The notes under the pieces were generated by a model. It did no database searches, was not told the DNA's origin, and saw only the letters and a program-made list of their open reading frames with translations. The position numbers and the translations under genes were made by a program. From positions 124,001 through 188,000 of the forward strand of contig NZ_JBAJMW010000003.1 of assembly GCF_036881825.1 (NCBI RefSeq): a stretch of DNA of 64,000 bases, in the 5' to 3' direction. This DNA is from Tersicoccus mangrovi. GTDB taxonomy: Bacteria; Actinomycetota; Actinomycetes; Actinomycetales; Micrococcaceae. Positions 1 through 13,077 of the stretch are shown one piece after another (the stretch's first letter is position 1; every line of letters begins with the position of its first letter).

Positions 1-423
1 CTCGCGCAGGGTGCCGCCGGTCGCGAGCATCGGGTCGAGCACGAACACCTGGCGGCCGGTCAGGTCGTCGGGCAGGCGCTCGGCGTAGGTGACGGCCTCG
101 AGGGTCTGCTCGTTGCGGGCCATGCCGAGGAAGCCGACCTCGGCGGTGGGCACCAGGCGGGTCATGCCCTCGAGCATGCCGAGACCGGCGCGCAGGATCG
201 GGACGACGAGCGGGGTCGGCTTGTCCAGCCCGGTCCCCGTGGTGGTCGCGACGGGGGTGGTCACCTCGACCTCGTGCACCCGCACGTTGCGGGTGGCCTC
301 GTAGGCCAGCAGCGTCACCAGCTCCTCGGTCAGCTGCCGGAAGACGGGCGAGTTGGTGCTCTCGTCGCGGAGCACGGAGAGCTTGTGGGCGACGAGAGGG
401 TGGTCGACGTGGCTGACGCGCAT
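1..423 (-). CDS. upp: Uracil phosphoribosyltransferase (partial, 3' end outside window)
   Basis: This cytoplasmic pyrimidine-salvage enzyme converts uracil and PRPP to UMP. Only the first 141 codons are present and the gene runs off the left edge. The translation starts MRVSHVDHPLVAHKLSVLRD and contains the family segment VPILRAGLGM. Near the edge it has the PRPP-binding loop DPMLATGGT. The ATG at 423 has no Shine-Dalgarno, but TAGTTT lies 7 nt upstream, which suggests a leaderless mRNA. It is divergent from tadA, with only 33 bp between the two starts. The family is clear from the PRPP loop and the N-terminus. Confidence 0.95.
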   Translation of the reverse strand, partial: MRVSHVDHPLVAHKLSVLRDESTNSPVFRQLTEELVTLLAYEATRNVRVHEVEVTTPVATTTGTGLDKPTPLVVPILRAGLGMLEGMTRLVPTAEVGFLGMARNEQTLEAVTYAERLPDDLTGRQVFVLDPMLATGGTLRE

Positions 424-430
424 GGTGCCA

Positions 431-436
431 AAACTA
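431..436 (-). promoter_or_regulatory. Putative -10 box of upp (leaderless)
   Basis: TAGTTT on the minus strand ends 7 nt before the upp ATG. This is the spacing of actinobacterial leaderless promoters. No convincing -35 is visible. On the plus strand CACAAT (445-450) sits 6 nt before the tadA ATG and may do the same job for that gene. Confidence 0.5.
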
Positions 437-456
437 CCAGCGGGCACAATGGCCTC

Positions 457-939
457 ATGCGCCTGCCCGCCCTCTCCCCCGTTGCGCGTGAGCAGCACCA
501 CGCCTGGATGGGTCTCGCGCTGGCGGAGGCGGACGCGGCCCTCGCCCACGACGACGTTCCCATCGGCGCCGTCGTCGTCGGCCCGGACGGGACCGTGCTG
601 GGCGCCGGGCACAACCGGCGCGAGGCCGACGCCGACCCGACCGCGCACGCCGAGGTGCTCGCGATCCGGCAGGCGGCGGCCCGGCTCGGCCGCTGGCGGC
701 TGGAGGACTGCACCCTCGTCGTGACCCTCGAGCCCTGCGCGATGTGCGCGGGGGCGACTGTGCTCGCCCGCATCCCGCGCGTGGTGTTCGGGGCGTGGGA
801 CGAGAAGGCCGGGGCCGCGGGGTCCGTGTTCGAGGTGCTGCGGGAGCCGCGGCTGAACCACTGGGTGGAGGTCTACCCGCGGGTGCGGGAGCACGAGTGC
901 GCCGACCTGCTGCGGAACTTCTTCGCCACGCACCGGTGA
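457..939 (+). CDS. tadA: tRNA adenosine(34) deaminase TadA
   Basis: TadA deaminates the wobble adenosine of tRNA-Arg(ACG) to inosine. The 160-residue protein has the deaminase zinc site: H64-A-E66 (HAEVLA), with E66 as proton shuttle, and P-C94-A-M-C97. The open frame continues upstream to 274, but the ATG at 457 gives the normal TadA N-terminus and length. That start also avoids overlap with the divergent upp gene. It ends 52 nt before a tRNA-Ser gene on the same strand. A general nucleoside deaminase is possible, but the sequence fits TadA best. Confidence 0.9.
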   Translation: MRLPALSPVAREQHHAWMGLALAEADAALAHDDVPIGAVVVGPDGTVLGAGHNRREADADPTAHAEVLAIRQAAARLGRWRLEDCTLVVTLEPCAMCAGATVLARIPRVVFGAWDEKAGAAGSVFEVLREPRLNHWVEVYPRVREHECADLLRNFFATHR

Positions 940-991
940 CGGCCGCGCCGATTCGTCTCCGGAGCCGCCCAGCCGGTACAGTATCCGGGTT

Positions 992-1078
992 GGTGACGTG
1001 TCCGAGCGGCCGAAGGTGCAACACTCGAAATGTTGTTTGGTGTCAAAGCCAACGTGGGTTCAAATCCCACCGTCACCG
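992..1078 (+). tRNA. tRNA-Ser (anticodon CGA)
   Basis: The 87-nt gene folds as a class II tRNA. The acceptor stem GGTGACG pairs with CGTCACC at 1071-1077, with G1078 as discriminator. The anticodon stem CAACA/TGTTG carries loop CTCGAAA, giving anticodon CGA (codon UCG). A long variable arm is followed by a T arm with GTTCAAAT. No CCA is encoded. TACAGT at 977-982, ten bases upstream, is a plausible -10. Confidence 0.95.
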
Positions 1079-1113
1079 CCGTGTGATGCAGTCGCATCGA
1101 CCGCATCCCCGAG

Positions 1114-1144
1114 GGGCTCCGACCACGCCGGTCGGGGCCCTTCG
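1114..1144 (+). terminator. Rho-independent-type terminator after tRNA-Ser
   Basis: An 11-bp stem (1114-1124 with 1130-1140, one G-T pair) has a 5-nt loop and is followed by TTCG. It lies 35 nt after the tRNA. As is usual in high-GC genomes, there is no long T tract. Confidence 0.7.
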
Positions 1145-1271
1145 TGCGTTCCTGGGATCCCCGGATCCCGGATGTGACCGGGACGACACGGTATAGCGTG
1201 GGAGGAGTGTCGGGGCCTGAAGAAGCCCGGGTCCGGCTGTCAGTGATCGGACCACCGAGAGGGACACCCCC

Positions 1272-2303
1272 ATGGACTACCGCACACTCGGACGCAGCGG
1301 CGCCGTCGTCTCCACCTACGCCCTCGGCACCATGACCTTCGGTGCGGAGGCCGACGTCGAGACCTCCCACGCCCTGCTCGACGCGTACGTCGACGGCGGC
1401 GGCACCTTCCTCGACACCGCCGACGTCTACTCGCGCGGCGTCTCGGAGGAGATCATCGGCGCCTGGTTCGCCGCCGACCAGGCCCGCCGGGACCGCGTCG
1501 TGCTCGCCACCAAGGGCCGCTTCCCCATGGGCGAGGGTCCCAACGACCTCGGCACGTCCCGGCGCCACCTGCGCCGGGCGCTCGAGGACTCGCTGCGCCG
1601 CCTCCAGACCGACCACATCGACCTCTACCAGATGCACGCGTGGGACCCGATCACCCCGCTCGACGAGACCCTGCAGTTCCTCGACGACGCCGTGACCGCC
1701 GGGCACATCGGCTACTCCGGCTTCTCCAACTACACCGGCTGGCAGCTGACGAAGGCGGTGCACGTGGCGAAGGCGCACGGCTGGCACCCGCCCGTCACCC
1801 TCCAGCCCCAGTACAACCTGCTGGTGCGCGGTATCGAGGCGGAGATCGTGCCTGCCGCGCTCGACGCCGGCATCGGCCTGCTGCCCTGGTCGCCCCTGGC
1901 CGGTGGCTGGCTGACCGGCAAGTACCAGCGGAACACCGAGCCGACGGGCACCAGCCGCCTCGGGGAGAACCCGAAGCGCGGCATGGAGGCCTACGAGGCC
2001 CGCAACGCGGACGAGCGCACCTGGCGGGTCATCGACGCCGTCACCCGCGTCGCGAAGGATCACGACGTCAGCGCGGCCCAGGTGGCGCTCGCGTGGCTCG
2101 CCGCGCAGCCGGCCGTCACGTCCGTCATCCTCGGCGCCCGGCACCTCGAGCAGCTCCACGACAACCTCGGCGCCGCCGACCTCGTGCTGACCGAGGACGA
2201 CCTGGGCGTGCTGACCGCCGCGAGCGACCCCACGTGGCCCGACTACCCCTACGGCACCCCCGGCCAGGAGCAGCGCTCCCGCAAGATCGAGGGCGGGCGG
2301 TGA
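1272..2303 (+). CDS. Aldo/keto reductase
   Basis: A 343-residue cytoplasmic NADPH-dependent oxidoreductase of the AKR superfamily, probably reducing aldehydes or ketones. The substrate cannot be told. It starts MDYRTLGRSG, typical of bacterial YghZ/Tas-like members. The tetrad is visible as D48, Y53 (FLDTADVY), K81 (ATKGRF) and H122 (LYQMHAWD). The C-terminal nucleotide-binding segment includes SVILGAR. GAGAGGGA lies upstream of the ATG. The next gene starts inside its stop codon (GTGA), so the two are probably translationally coupled. Confidence 0.9.
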   Translation: MDYRTLGRSGAVVSTYALGTMTFGAEADVETSHALLDAYVDGGGTFLDTADVYSRGVSEEIIGAWFAADQARRDRVVLATKGRFPMGEGPNDLGTSRRHLRRALEDSLRRLQTDHIDLYQMHAWDPITPLDETLQFLDDAVTAGHIGYSGFSNYTGWQLTKAVHVAKAHGWHPPVTLQPQYNLLVRGIEAEIVPAALDAGIGLLPWSPLAGGWLTGKYQRNTEPTGTSRLGENPKRGMEAYEARNADERTWRVIDAVTRVAKDHDVSAAQVALAWLAAQPAVTSVILGARHLEQLHDNLGAADLVLTEDDLGVLTAASDPTWPDYPYGTPGQEQRSRKIEGGR

Positions 2304-3079
2304 CCGGCCCGTCCGGGGTACGCCGGCTGATCCTGGCGCGGCACGGCGAGAGCGAGGCGAACCGGGCGGCGGCCGAGGCCGACGCCGCGGGCGCCGACCG
2401 GATCGCCGTCCCGGCCCGGGACGCCGACGTCGAACTCTCCCCCACGGGGCGGGAGCAGGCCGAGGCGCTGGGCCACCACCTCGCCCCCGGCGAGAAGGCA
2501 ACAGAAGCCGACGCCTCGCTCACGCCGGACGCCATCTGGGTCTCGCCCTACGTGCGGGCCCGGCAGACGACGCGGATCGCGCTGGACACCGCCGGCCTGG
2601 GCCTGACACCCCGGGTCGACGAGCGGCTACGGGACCGGGAACTGGGCATCCTCGACGCCCTGACCGGCCGCGGCGTGCGCAACCTGCACCCCGACGAGGC
2701 GGAGCGCCGACAGTACCTCGGCAAGTTCTACTACCGGGCGCCGGGAGGTGAGTCGTGGGCGGACGTCGCCCTGCGGGTCCGCTCGGTCCTCGCCGACGTC
2801 GACGCGACCGACGCGCAGACGGTGCTGATCGTGTGCCACGACGCCGTCATCTCCCTCATCCGGTACGTGTGCGAGCGGATCGAGGAGGCAGACCTGCTCG
2901 AGGACGCCCGCGTCAACCCGATGCCGAACGCCGCCGTGACCGTGCTCGAGCGCGTCGACGCCGCGACCGGCGCCGAACCGGAGTGGCGGGCCGTCCTGGT
3001 CAACGACGTCACCCACCTGGACCGGCACGACGCCGCGGTCACGCGCCACAGTGGAGAATCCGATGACACGACGCCCTGA
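2300..3079 (+). CDS. Histidine phosphatase superfamily protein (phosphoglycerate mutase-like)
   Basis: The 259-residue protein opens with the RHG signature (LARHGESEAN; catalytic H15) and has the second catalytic histidine in VCHDAVI. It therefore belongs to the branch 1 histidine acid phosphatases, but its substrate is unknown. The open frame extends far upstream through the reductase gene. The GTG at 2300 overlaps the reductase stop by 4 bp and places the RHG motif at the usual position. It overlaps the downstream nnrD gene by about 17 bp, suggesting a three-gene operon with the reductase and nnrD. Confidence 0.85.
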   Translation: MTGPSGVRRLILARHGESEANRAAAEADAAGADRIAVPARDADVELSPTGREQAEALGHHLAPGEKATEADASLTPDAIWVSPYVRARQTTRIALDTAGLGLTPRVDERLRDRELGILDALTGRGVRNLHPDEAERRQYLGKFYYRAPGGESWADVALRVRSVLADVDATDAQTVLIVCHDAVISLIRYVCERIEEADLLEDARVNPMPNAAVTVLERVDAATGAEPEWRAVLVNDVTHLDRHDAAVTRHSGESDDTTP

Positions 3080-3914
3080 CCCCGTCACGCCGCGGCTGCT
3101 GCGCCGCCACCCGCTCCCGACCGCCAGCGGCGGCAAGCGTCAGCGCGGGTCCGTGCTCGTGGTCGGCGGTTCCCGCCGCACGCCCGGTGCCGCCGCCCTG
3201 ACCGGCCTGGCCGCCCTGCGCGTCGGGGCCGGACGGCTCACCCTGGCGATGGCCGAGTCCGTCTCCCCCGCCGTCGCCGTCTCCTTCCCCGAGGCCGGCG
3301 TCGTCGGGCTGCCCGAGGACGCCGACGGCTCCCCCCTGGGTGACTGCGCAGACACGCTGCTCGCCGAGGACGCCGACGCGATCGTGATCGGGCCGGGACT
3401 GACCGACATCGACCAGACGACGGCCCTTCTCCAGGGGCTGCTGCCGCGACTCTCGGCGGACACCACCGTCGCCCTGGACGCCTTCGCCCTCGGCGCCCTG
3501 GCCAACCATCCGGAGCTGGCGAAGCCCGTCGCGGGCCGGCTGCTGCTCACCCCCAACTCCACGGAGGTCGAGCTTCTGCTCGGTCAGGCGCCGAAGGACG
3601 ACGCGACCGGGGCTCGGGACACCGCCCGCCGGTTCGACGCGGTCGTCTGCTGCGGCGGGGTGGTCGCCGGGCCGGACGGGCTGGTCGAGGTGCGCGAGGG
3701 CGGCCCCGGGCTCGGCACATCGGGCAGCGGGGACGTGCTCGTCGGCGCGGCCGGCGGGCTGCTCGCCCGCGGCGCCTCGCCGCAGACGGCCGGGATGTGG
3801 GCCACCTGGCTGCACAACGCGGCGGGAGAACGGATCGCCCGGCAGGCCGGCCCCATCGGATTCCTCGCCCGCGAACTGGCCGACGGCCTCCGACACCAGC
3901 TCACCGCGACCTGA
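3063..3914 (+). CDS. nnrD: ADP-dependent (S)-NAD(P)H-hydrate dehydratase
   Basis: NnrD repairs hydrated NAD(P)H (NADHX/NADPHX) using ADP. The 283-residue protein has the ribokinase-like carbohydrate-kinase fold. Visible motifs are VVGGSRRTPGAAALTG near the N-terminus, VIGPGL in the middle, LLTPNSTE, and the C-terminal nucleotide site GTSGSGDVLVG. A GTG 12 nt upstream is also in frame. The ATG at 3063 is preferred because GGAG ends 6 nt before it. The epimerase half (NnrE) is not fused here. Its repair role fits the upstream NADPH-dependent reductase. Confidence 0.85.
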   Translation: MTRRPDPVTPRLLRRHPLPTASGGKRQRGSVLVVGGSRRTPGAAALTGLAALRVGAGRLTLAMAESVSPAVAVSFPEAGVVGLPEDADGSPLGDCADTLLAEDADAIVIGPGLTDIDQTTALLQGLLPRLSADTTVALDAFALGALANHPELAKPVAGRLLLTPNSTEVELLLGQAPKDDATGARDTARRFDAVVCCGGVVAGPDGLVEVREGGPGLGTSGSGDVLVGAAGGLLARGASPQTAGMWATWLHNAAGERIARQAGPIGFLARELADGLRHQLTAT

Positions 3915-3993
3915 CCGCACGCCCGGGTCCGCGTCCGCGGGTCCGGGCCACCGGGCAGAATCGGGGGACGACGCACCGACACGGAGGAGACCC

Positions 3994-4488
3994 ATGGCCG
4001 ACGGGCCGCACCTCTTTCATCCCGAATCGCGGCACATCCCCGAACTGGCCGACCTGCTCGCCGGCTGGAAGCCGGGCAAGACGGCGTCGCTCGGGCCCCA
4101 GACGCCGAACCTGCCGGCGACCGTCGCAGAACTGGACGGCCGGCTGGTCGGCTTCCTGACGGGCCACCACCGGTTCCGGGACTGGAACGCGCTGGTCGAC
4201 CTGCGGCACCTCGCCGGGACCGACGGATCCTGGCTGGCCGAGCTGTTCGTCCACCCGGCGCACCGCCGCACCGGCATCGGCGCGGCCCTGGTACGGCACT
4301 TCGTCGGCGAGTCGATCGCCGCGGGCTGCAGCGCCGTCATCGTCCGCCCCGACGCGAGCGACTCCCTCGAGGAGCAGGAGACCCGCAAGGCGTTCTTCGT
4401 CGAGCTGGGATTCAGCGCGCTCCGGCTGGACCCCGGTATCCGGTTCCTGCCGGACTGGCTCATGGGCCGTCCCAACGACCTCGGGTGA
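3994..4488 (+). CDS. GNAT family N-acetyltransferase
   Basis: A 164-residue acetyltransferase with the acetyl-CoA pyrophosphate-binding motif A in LFVHPAHRRTGIGAALVRH (R-x-x-G-x-G type). The start ATG follows GGAGGAGACCC, a strong ribosome binding site. No substrate is indicated by sequence or neighbours. Confidence 0.85.
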   Translation: MADGPHLFHPESRHIPELADLLAGWKPGKTASLGPQTPNLPATVAELDGRLVGFLTGHHRFRDWNALVDLRHLAGTDGSWLAELFVHPAHRRTGIGAALVRHFVGESIAAGCSAVIVRPDASDSLEEQETRKAFFVELGFSALRLDPGIRFLPDWLMGRPNDLG

Positions 4489-4570
4489 GGGCCGTCCGAC
4501 CTGCATGAACATCCGATAACGACACGCGGGGGTCGTTGACCCGGGTACCCCGGATCAGAACACTGGACCC

Positions 4571-5308
4571 ATGACATCGAAGAAGTCGACGTCCGCGGTG
4601 GTTCTGGGGATCACCGCGGTCGCCCTGGCTCTCAGTGCGTGCGCCCCCAGCTCGACCAGCACGACGGCCTCCTCCGGCAGTGCGGAGGCGTCCTCCGGGT
4701 CCGCCTCCGCCAGCGCCCCGGCGGCGACCGGCAGCACGTCCTCCACCGCCTCCGGGAGCGCGTCGGCGCCGTCGTCGTCCAGCGCACCGGCCCCGGCGTC
4801 CTCCAGCGCGTCCTCCTCCCCCTCGACGTCCGCGTCGGCGAGCGCGACCGCCGCCCCGTCGACCCCGGCCGCCGGGGACGCCCCTCTGTGCACGGCGTCG
4901 AAGCTCTCCGGTACCGCCGCGGCCCTGCCCGGTGGTGGCGCCGCCGGCAGCGTCTACGCGGGGATCACCGTGCGCAACACGTCCGACGCCGCGTGCCGCC
5001 TCTCCGGCTACCCGGGCGTCGCCTTCGTCGGCGGCGGAACCGGGCAGCAGATCGGCGTGCCGGCCCAGCGGGACACCACCCAGGCCCCCGTGGCGATCAC
5101 GCTGAAGCCCGGCCAGAGCGCCCGCGCCCGGCTGCAGATCACCCGCGCCGAGAACTACGGGCAGGTGTGCAACATCCAGCCCGCCGACGGCTTCCGGGTC
5201 TACCCGCCGAGCGCCACGGACGCGCTGTTCCTGCCCTACACCGCCAACGCCTGCGGCAACCCGAAGATCGTCCTGCTGCACGTCGGAGCCTTCCAGCCGC
5301 TCGGCTGA
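4571..5308 (+). CDS. DUF4232 lipoprotein
   Basis: The 245-residue exported lipoprotein has a signal peptide ending in lipobox LSAC, so Cys is near residue 21. A low-complexity Ser/Ala/Thr linker follows, to about residue 100. The C-terminal globular part matches the DUF4232 pattern, with paired cysteines (APLCTASKL, AACRLSGYPG, GQVCNI, NACGN) and an immunoglobulin-like feel. The function of DUF4232 is unknown; such proteins sit on the outer face of the membrane in actinobacteria. The Ser-rich linker is typical of a wall-spanning spacer. Confidence 0.8.
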   Translation: MTSKKSTSAVVLGITAVALALSACAPSSTSTTASSGSAEASSGSASASAPAATGSTSSTASGSASAPSSSSAPAPASSSASSSPSTSASASATAAPSTPAAGDAPLCTASKLSGTAAALPGGGAAGSVYAGITVRNTSDAACRLSGYPGVAFVGGGTGQQIGVPAQRDTTQAPVAITLKPGQSARARLQITRAENYGQVCNIQPADGFRVYPPSATDALFLPYTANACGNPKIVLLHVGAFQPLG

Positions 5309-5317
5309 GCCCGTCCT

Positions 5318-5353
5318 CCACCCCGTCGGCGAGTTCTGTCGGCGGCGGGGTGG
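5318..5353 (+). terminator. Hairpin between the lipoprotein gene and lhr
   Basis: CCACCCCG (5318-5325) pairs perfectly with CGGGGTGG (5346-5353) around a 20-nt loop. It lies 9 nt after the lipoprotein stop. The right arm ends 11 nt before the lhr start, so it may overlap that gene's promoter (GATGAT at 5353-5358, 6 nt before GTG). Confidence 0.5.
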
Positions 5354-5364
5354 ATGATGGACCC

Positions 5365-10399
<5,035 letters not shown>

Positions 10400-10407
<8 letters not shown>

Positions 10408-11224
10408 AGGCGACACCGTGTGGCGCAGCGCCCGCAACCTCAACCGCGCGCTCGCCGGGCAGGTGCTCACGCGGTGCGACCTGAGAGTCCCGTCCGTCGC
10501 GACCGTCGACCTGACCGGGCAGACCGTCCACGAGATCGTCTCCCGTGGCAAGCACCTGTTGATGCGCATCGGCGACCAGACCATCCACTCGCATCTGAAG
10601 ATGGAGGGGTCCTGGCACCTCTACCCCGTCGACGGGCGATGGCGGCGCCCGGCGTACTCGGCTCGGGCGGTGCTCGGGACCGCCACCGCCACGGTGGTCG
10701 GTTTCTCCCTCGGCAAGCTCGAGGTGTTCCCCACCGCCGAGGAGGAGGACCACGTCGGCTACCTCGGCCCCGACCTGCTCGGACCGGACTGGGACGCCGA
10801 CGAGGCGCTGACCCGGCTCCGGTCCCGGCCCGGGCGCACGATCGGGCAGGCCCTGCTGGACCAGCGCAACCTCGCCGGCGTCGGCAATATCTACCGCTGC
10901 GAGGTGTGCTTCCTCACCGGCGTGCACCCGCTCACCGCGGTCGACGACGTCAAGGACCTGCCCCGCCTCGTCGACCGCGCGTACCGGCTGCTGCAGCTGA
11001 ACCGGGAGAGCGCGGTGGCCATCGTGACCACGGGCAACACGCGGCGCGGCGAGGAGAACTGGGTGTACGGACGGGCCGGGCGGCCCTGCCGGCGCTGCCG
11101 GACGCCCATCGTGCGCGCCGAGGTGGGCAACACCGACCTGGACGTGCGGGAGTACTACTTCTGCCCGCGCTGCCAGCCGGTGCCCGAGCACCCCGGGGAG
11201 GCCGTCATCCCGGCCGAGGACTGA
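10400..11224 (+). CDS. Nei-family DNA glycosylase/AP lyase (Nei2)
   Basis: A 274-residue bifunctional glycosylase that removes oxidised bases through the N-terminal proline. The protein starts MPEGDTVWRSAR: P2 is the nucleophile and E3 the acid, and PEGDT marks the actinobacterial Nei1/Nei2 group. The helix-two-turn-helix is in the middle (ALLDQRNLAGVGNIYRCEVCF). The C-terminal zinc finger is C-R-R-C ... YYFCPRC. The GTG start lies inside the last codons of lhr, so translation is probably coupled. Both genes act in DNA repair. Confidence 0.92.
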
Positions 11225-11317
11225 CAGCCGCCGAAGACCGCACCGACGGAGGCGGGTGCCGCCCTGTTCGAGCACTCGACGGGCGACCCCACCGACGGCG
11301 GCGCACGGCGTGCCGCC

Positions 11318-11329
11318 TAGGATGGACCG
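11318..11329 (+). promoter_or_regulatory. Leaderless-type promoter of the pseudouridine synthase gene
   Basis: TAGGAT (11318-11323) is followed by 6 nt and then the GTG at 11330. No Shine-Dalgarno precedes the start, so transcription probably begins at the start codon. Confidence 0.55.
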
Positions 11330-12268
11330 GTGATGTCCTCGCCGCTGCCCGTGCGCAACGGCGTCAACGCCACCCGCGTGCGGCTGCCGGCGGACGGCCC
11401 CTGGACCACGGCGCTGGACTACCTGCTGGACCGGTGGGGGCACGTCGATCCGGACGGCATCCGCGCCCGGTTCGACGCCGGTGAGGTGTCCGCTGCGGAC
11501 GGCACTCGGCTCACCGCGGCCACCCCGCTGAACGCCCACACCTTCATCTGGTACTACCGGGACCTGCCCACCGAGACGCCGATCCCCTTCGAGGTCGACA
11601 TCCTCCACGAGGACGAGCACCTGCTCGTCGCCGACAAACCTCACTTCCTGCCGACGACGCCGGGCGGCGGCTACGTCAGCGAGTCGGCCCTCGTCCGGCT
11701 GCGGGTGCGCACCGGCATCGACGACCTGACCCCCATCCACCGGCTGGACCGGATGACGGCCGGCGTCGTCCTCTTCGCGAAGGATCCCGCGACCCGCGGC
11801 CGCTACCAGGTGCTGTTCGAGCGCCGGCACGTGCGCAAGGAGTACGAGGCCCTCGCCGGAGTGCGGGACGACCTCGAGCTGCCGGTGACGGTGCGCAGCC
11901 GCATCGAGAAGTCCCGCAGCTATCTGCTCGCCCGAGAGGTGCCGGGGCCGCCGAACGCCGAGACCGTCGTCGAGCTCGCGGAGATCCTCGACGCTCGTGC
12001 AGGTCACGGGCCCGGGGATCGCGGCGGCGAGGACCGAGTCGGCCGGTACCGGCTGCTCCCCCACACCGGCAAGACCCATCAGCTGCGCGTGCACATGGCG
12101 TCCCTCGGGCTCGGCATCCGCGGCGACCGGTACTACCCGGTGCTGCAGGACGAGGCGCCCGACGATCACGCCCGGCCCCTGTGCCTGCTCGCCCGGTCGA
12201 TCGCGTTCACCGACCCGGTCACGGGCCGGGACGTCAGTTACACCAGCCGACGCACCCTCTCCTCCTGA
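11330..12268 (+). CDS. RluA-family pseudouridine synthase
   Basis: The 312-residue enzyme isomerises uridine to pseudouridine in rRNA or tRNA. The catalytic motif is HRLDRMTAG (aspartate in the RLD loop). KTHQLRVHMASLGLGIRGDRYYP in the C-terminal half is the conserved RNA-binding segment. The first ~80 residues resemble a reduced S4-like N-terminus (TALDYLLDRWGHV). It may start at GTG 11330 or at ATG 11333, the next codon. The target position cannot be predicted. Confidence 0.88.
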   Translation: MMSSPLPVRNGVNATRVRLPADGPWTTALDYLLDRWGHVDPDGIRARFDAGEVSAADGTRLTAATPLNAHTFIWYYRDLPTETPIPFEVDILHEDEHLLVADKPHFLPTTPGGGYVSESALVRLRVRTGIDDLTPIHRLDRMTAGVVLFAKDPATRGRYQVLFERRHVRKEYEALAGVRDDLELPVTVRSRIEKSRSYLLAREVPGPPNAETVVELAEILDARAGHGPGDRGGEDRVGRYRLLPHTGKTHQLRVHMASLGLGIRGDRYYPVLQDEAPDDHARPLCLLARSIAFTDPVTGRDVSYTSRRTLSS

Positions 12269-12289
12269 CGAGTCCCCAGCTCGCGGCCC

Positions 12290-12302
12290 TATAGTCGTCA
12301 CC
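12290..12302 (+). promoter_or_regulatory. Leaderless-type promoter of the DedA gene
   Basis: TATAGT (12290-12295) is 7 nt before the GTG at 12303. This supports that start over the longer open frame, which begins inside the upstream gene. Confidence 0.55.
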
Positions 12303-13040
12303 GTGGATCCGGGTGTGCTGGCGTCGTTCCTCCCCGTGCTGTACCCGGCCATCTTCCTGGCGGTCGCCGTCGACGCATTCATCCCGCCGCTGCCCGCGGA
12401 GGTCCTGACCATCACGTCCGGGGCGATGAGCGCGCACGGTGATGCGAACTTCGGCCTCGGGTGGCTGGCCGCGTTCCTCGGCTGCTGGGCCGGCGACCTC
12501 GCCGTCTACATCCTGTTCCGCCGCCGGTTGACCGGGCTGCTGGTGCGGTGGCGCTGGGGCCGCGCCGTGCAGCGGCAGCTCGATGCGGCGATCGCCCGCG
12601 CCGGACGATCCGCGACCGACGCCGCCCTCATCGCCGCCCGCTTCCTGCCCGGGGGCCGCACCGCGTCGATGGCCGCGGCCGGCATCAGCGGGGTGGCCAC
12701 CCGCCGGGTGATCCTGCTCGACGCCGTCGGCGCCGCCCTGTGGGCGGTGTGGACCGTCGGTCTCGGCTTCGTCACCGGCAGCACGGCGGACCTGCCCACG
12801 TGGGCCGGCGCCCTGCTCGGCAGCGTCATCGGCCTGAGCAGCGGTGCGTTGATCGCGGCCGTCCTCGCCTGGCGAACACGGCGTGCGCGCCCGGTGACCT
12901 CCCACGACGGCGATCGCGCCGGCGTGCGATCCGGTGGCGCGTCGCCCGTCCCGTCCGGTCAGCACGACGCCGCGCGCGACACCGGCCGCCATGACACCGA
13001 CCGACACGACACCGCGCGCGACGATACCGCGCAGCCATGA
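12303..13040 (+). CDS. DedA/VTT-family membrane protein
   Basis: The 245-residue inner-membrane protein belongs to the DedA (VTT/SNARE-associated) family of lipid-scramblase-like proteins, some of which recycle undecaprenyl-phosphate. It has the typical early acidic/proline segment (FIPPLPAEVLTI), a re-entrant region, and the basic motif ARFLPGGRTASMAAAG. Several hydrophobic helices follow. The last ~45 residues are a hydrophilic His/Asp/Arg-rich tail with DTGRHDT-like repeats, probably cytoplasmic and unusual for the family. The leaderless promoter supports the GTG start. Confidence 0.8.
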   Translation: MDPGVLASFLPVLYPAIFLAVAVDAFIPPLPAEVLTITSGAMSAHGDANFGLGWLAAFLGCWAGDLAVYILFRRRLTGLLVRWRWGRAVQRQLDAAIARAGRSATDAALIAARFLPGGRTASMAAAGISGVATRRVILLDAVGAALWAVWTVGLGFVTGSTADLPTWAGALLGSVIGLSSGALIAAVLAWRTRRARPVTSHDGDRAGVRSGGASPVPSGQHDAARDTGRHDTDRHDTARDDTAQP

Positions 13041-13065
13041 CACGACGGCGGGCGCATCCCGCCGA

Positions 13066-13077
13066 TACGCTCGTGCC
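13066..13077 (+). promoter_or_regulatory. Leaderless-type promoter of the TspO-like gene
   Basis: TACGCT (13066-13071) plus 6 nt precede the ATG at 13078, with no Shine-Dalgarno. Confidence 0.55.

Noticed and set aside
1640..2299. Long in-frame extension of the histidine phosphatase
   Set aside because: It is the antiphase shadow of the reductase gene. The RHG motif is correctly placed from GTG 2300.
4639..5364. Open frame extending lhr 242 codons upstream
   Set aside because: It overlaps the DUF4232 lipoprotein gene in another frame and has no Lhr homology. GTG 5365 gives the normal N-terminus.
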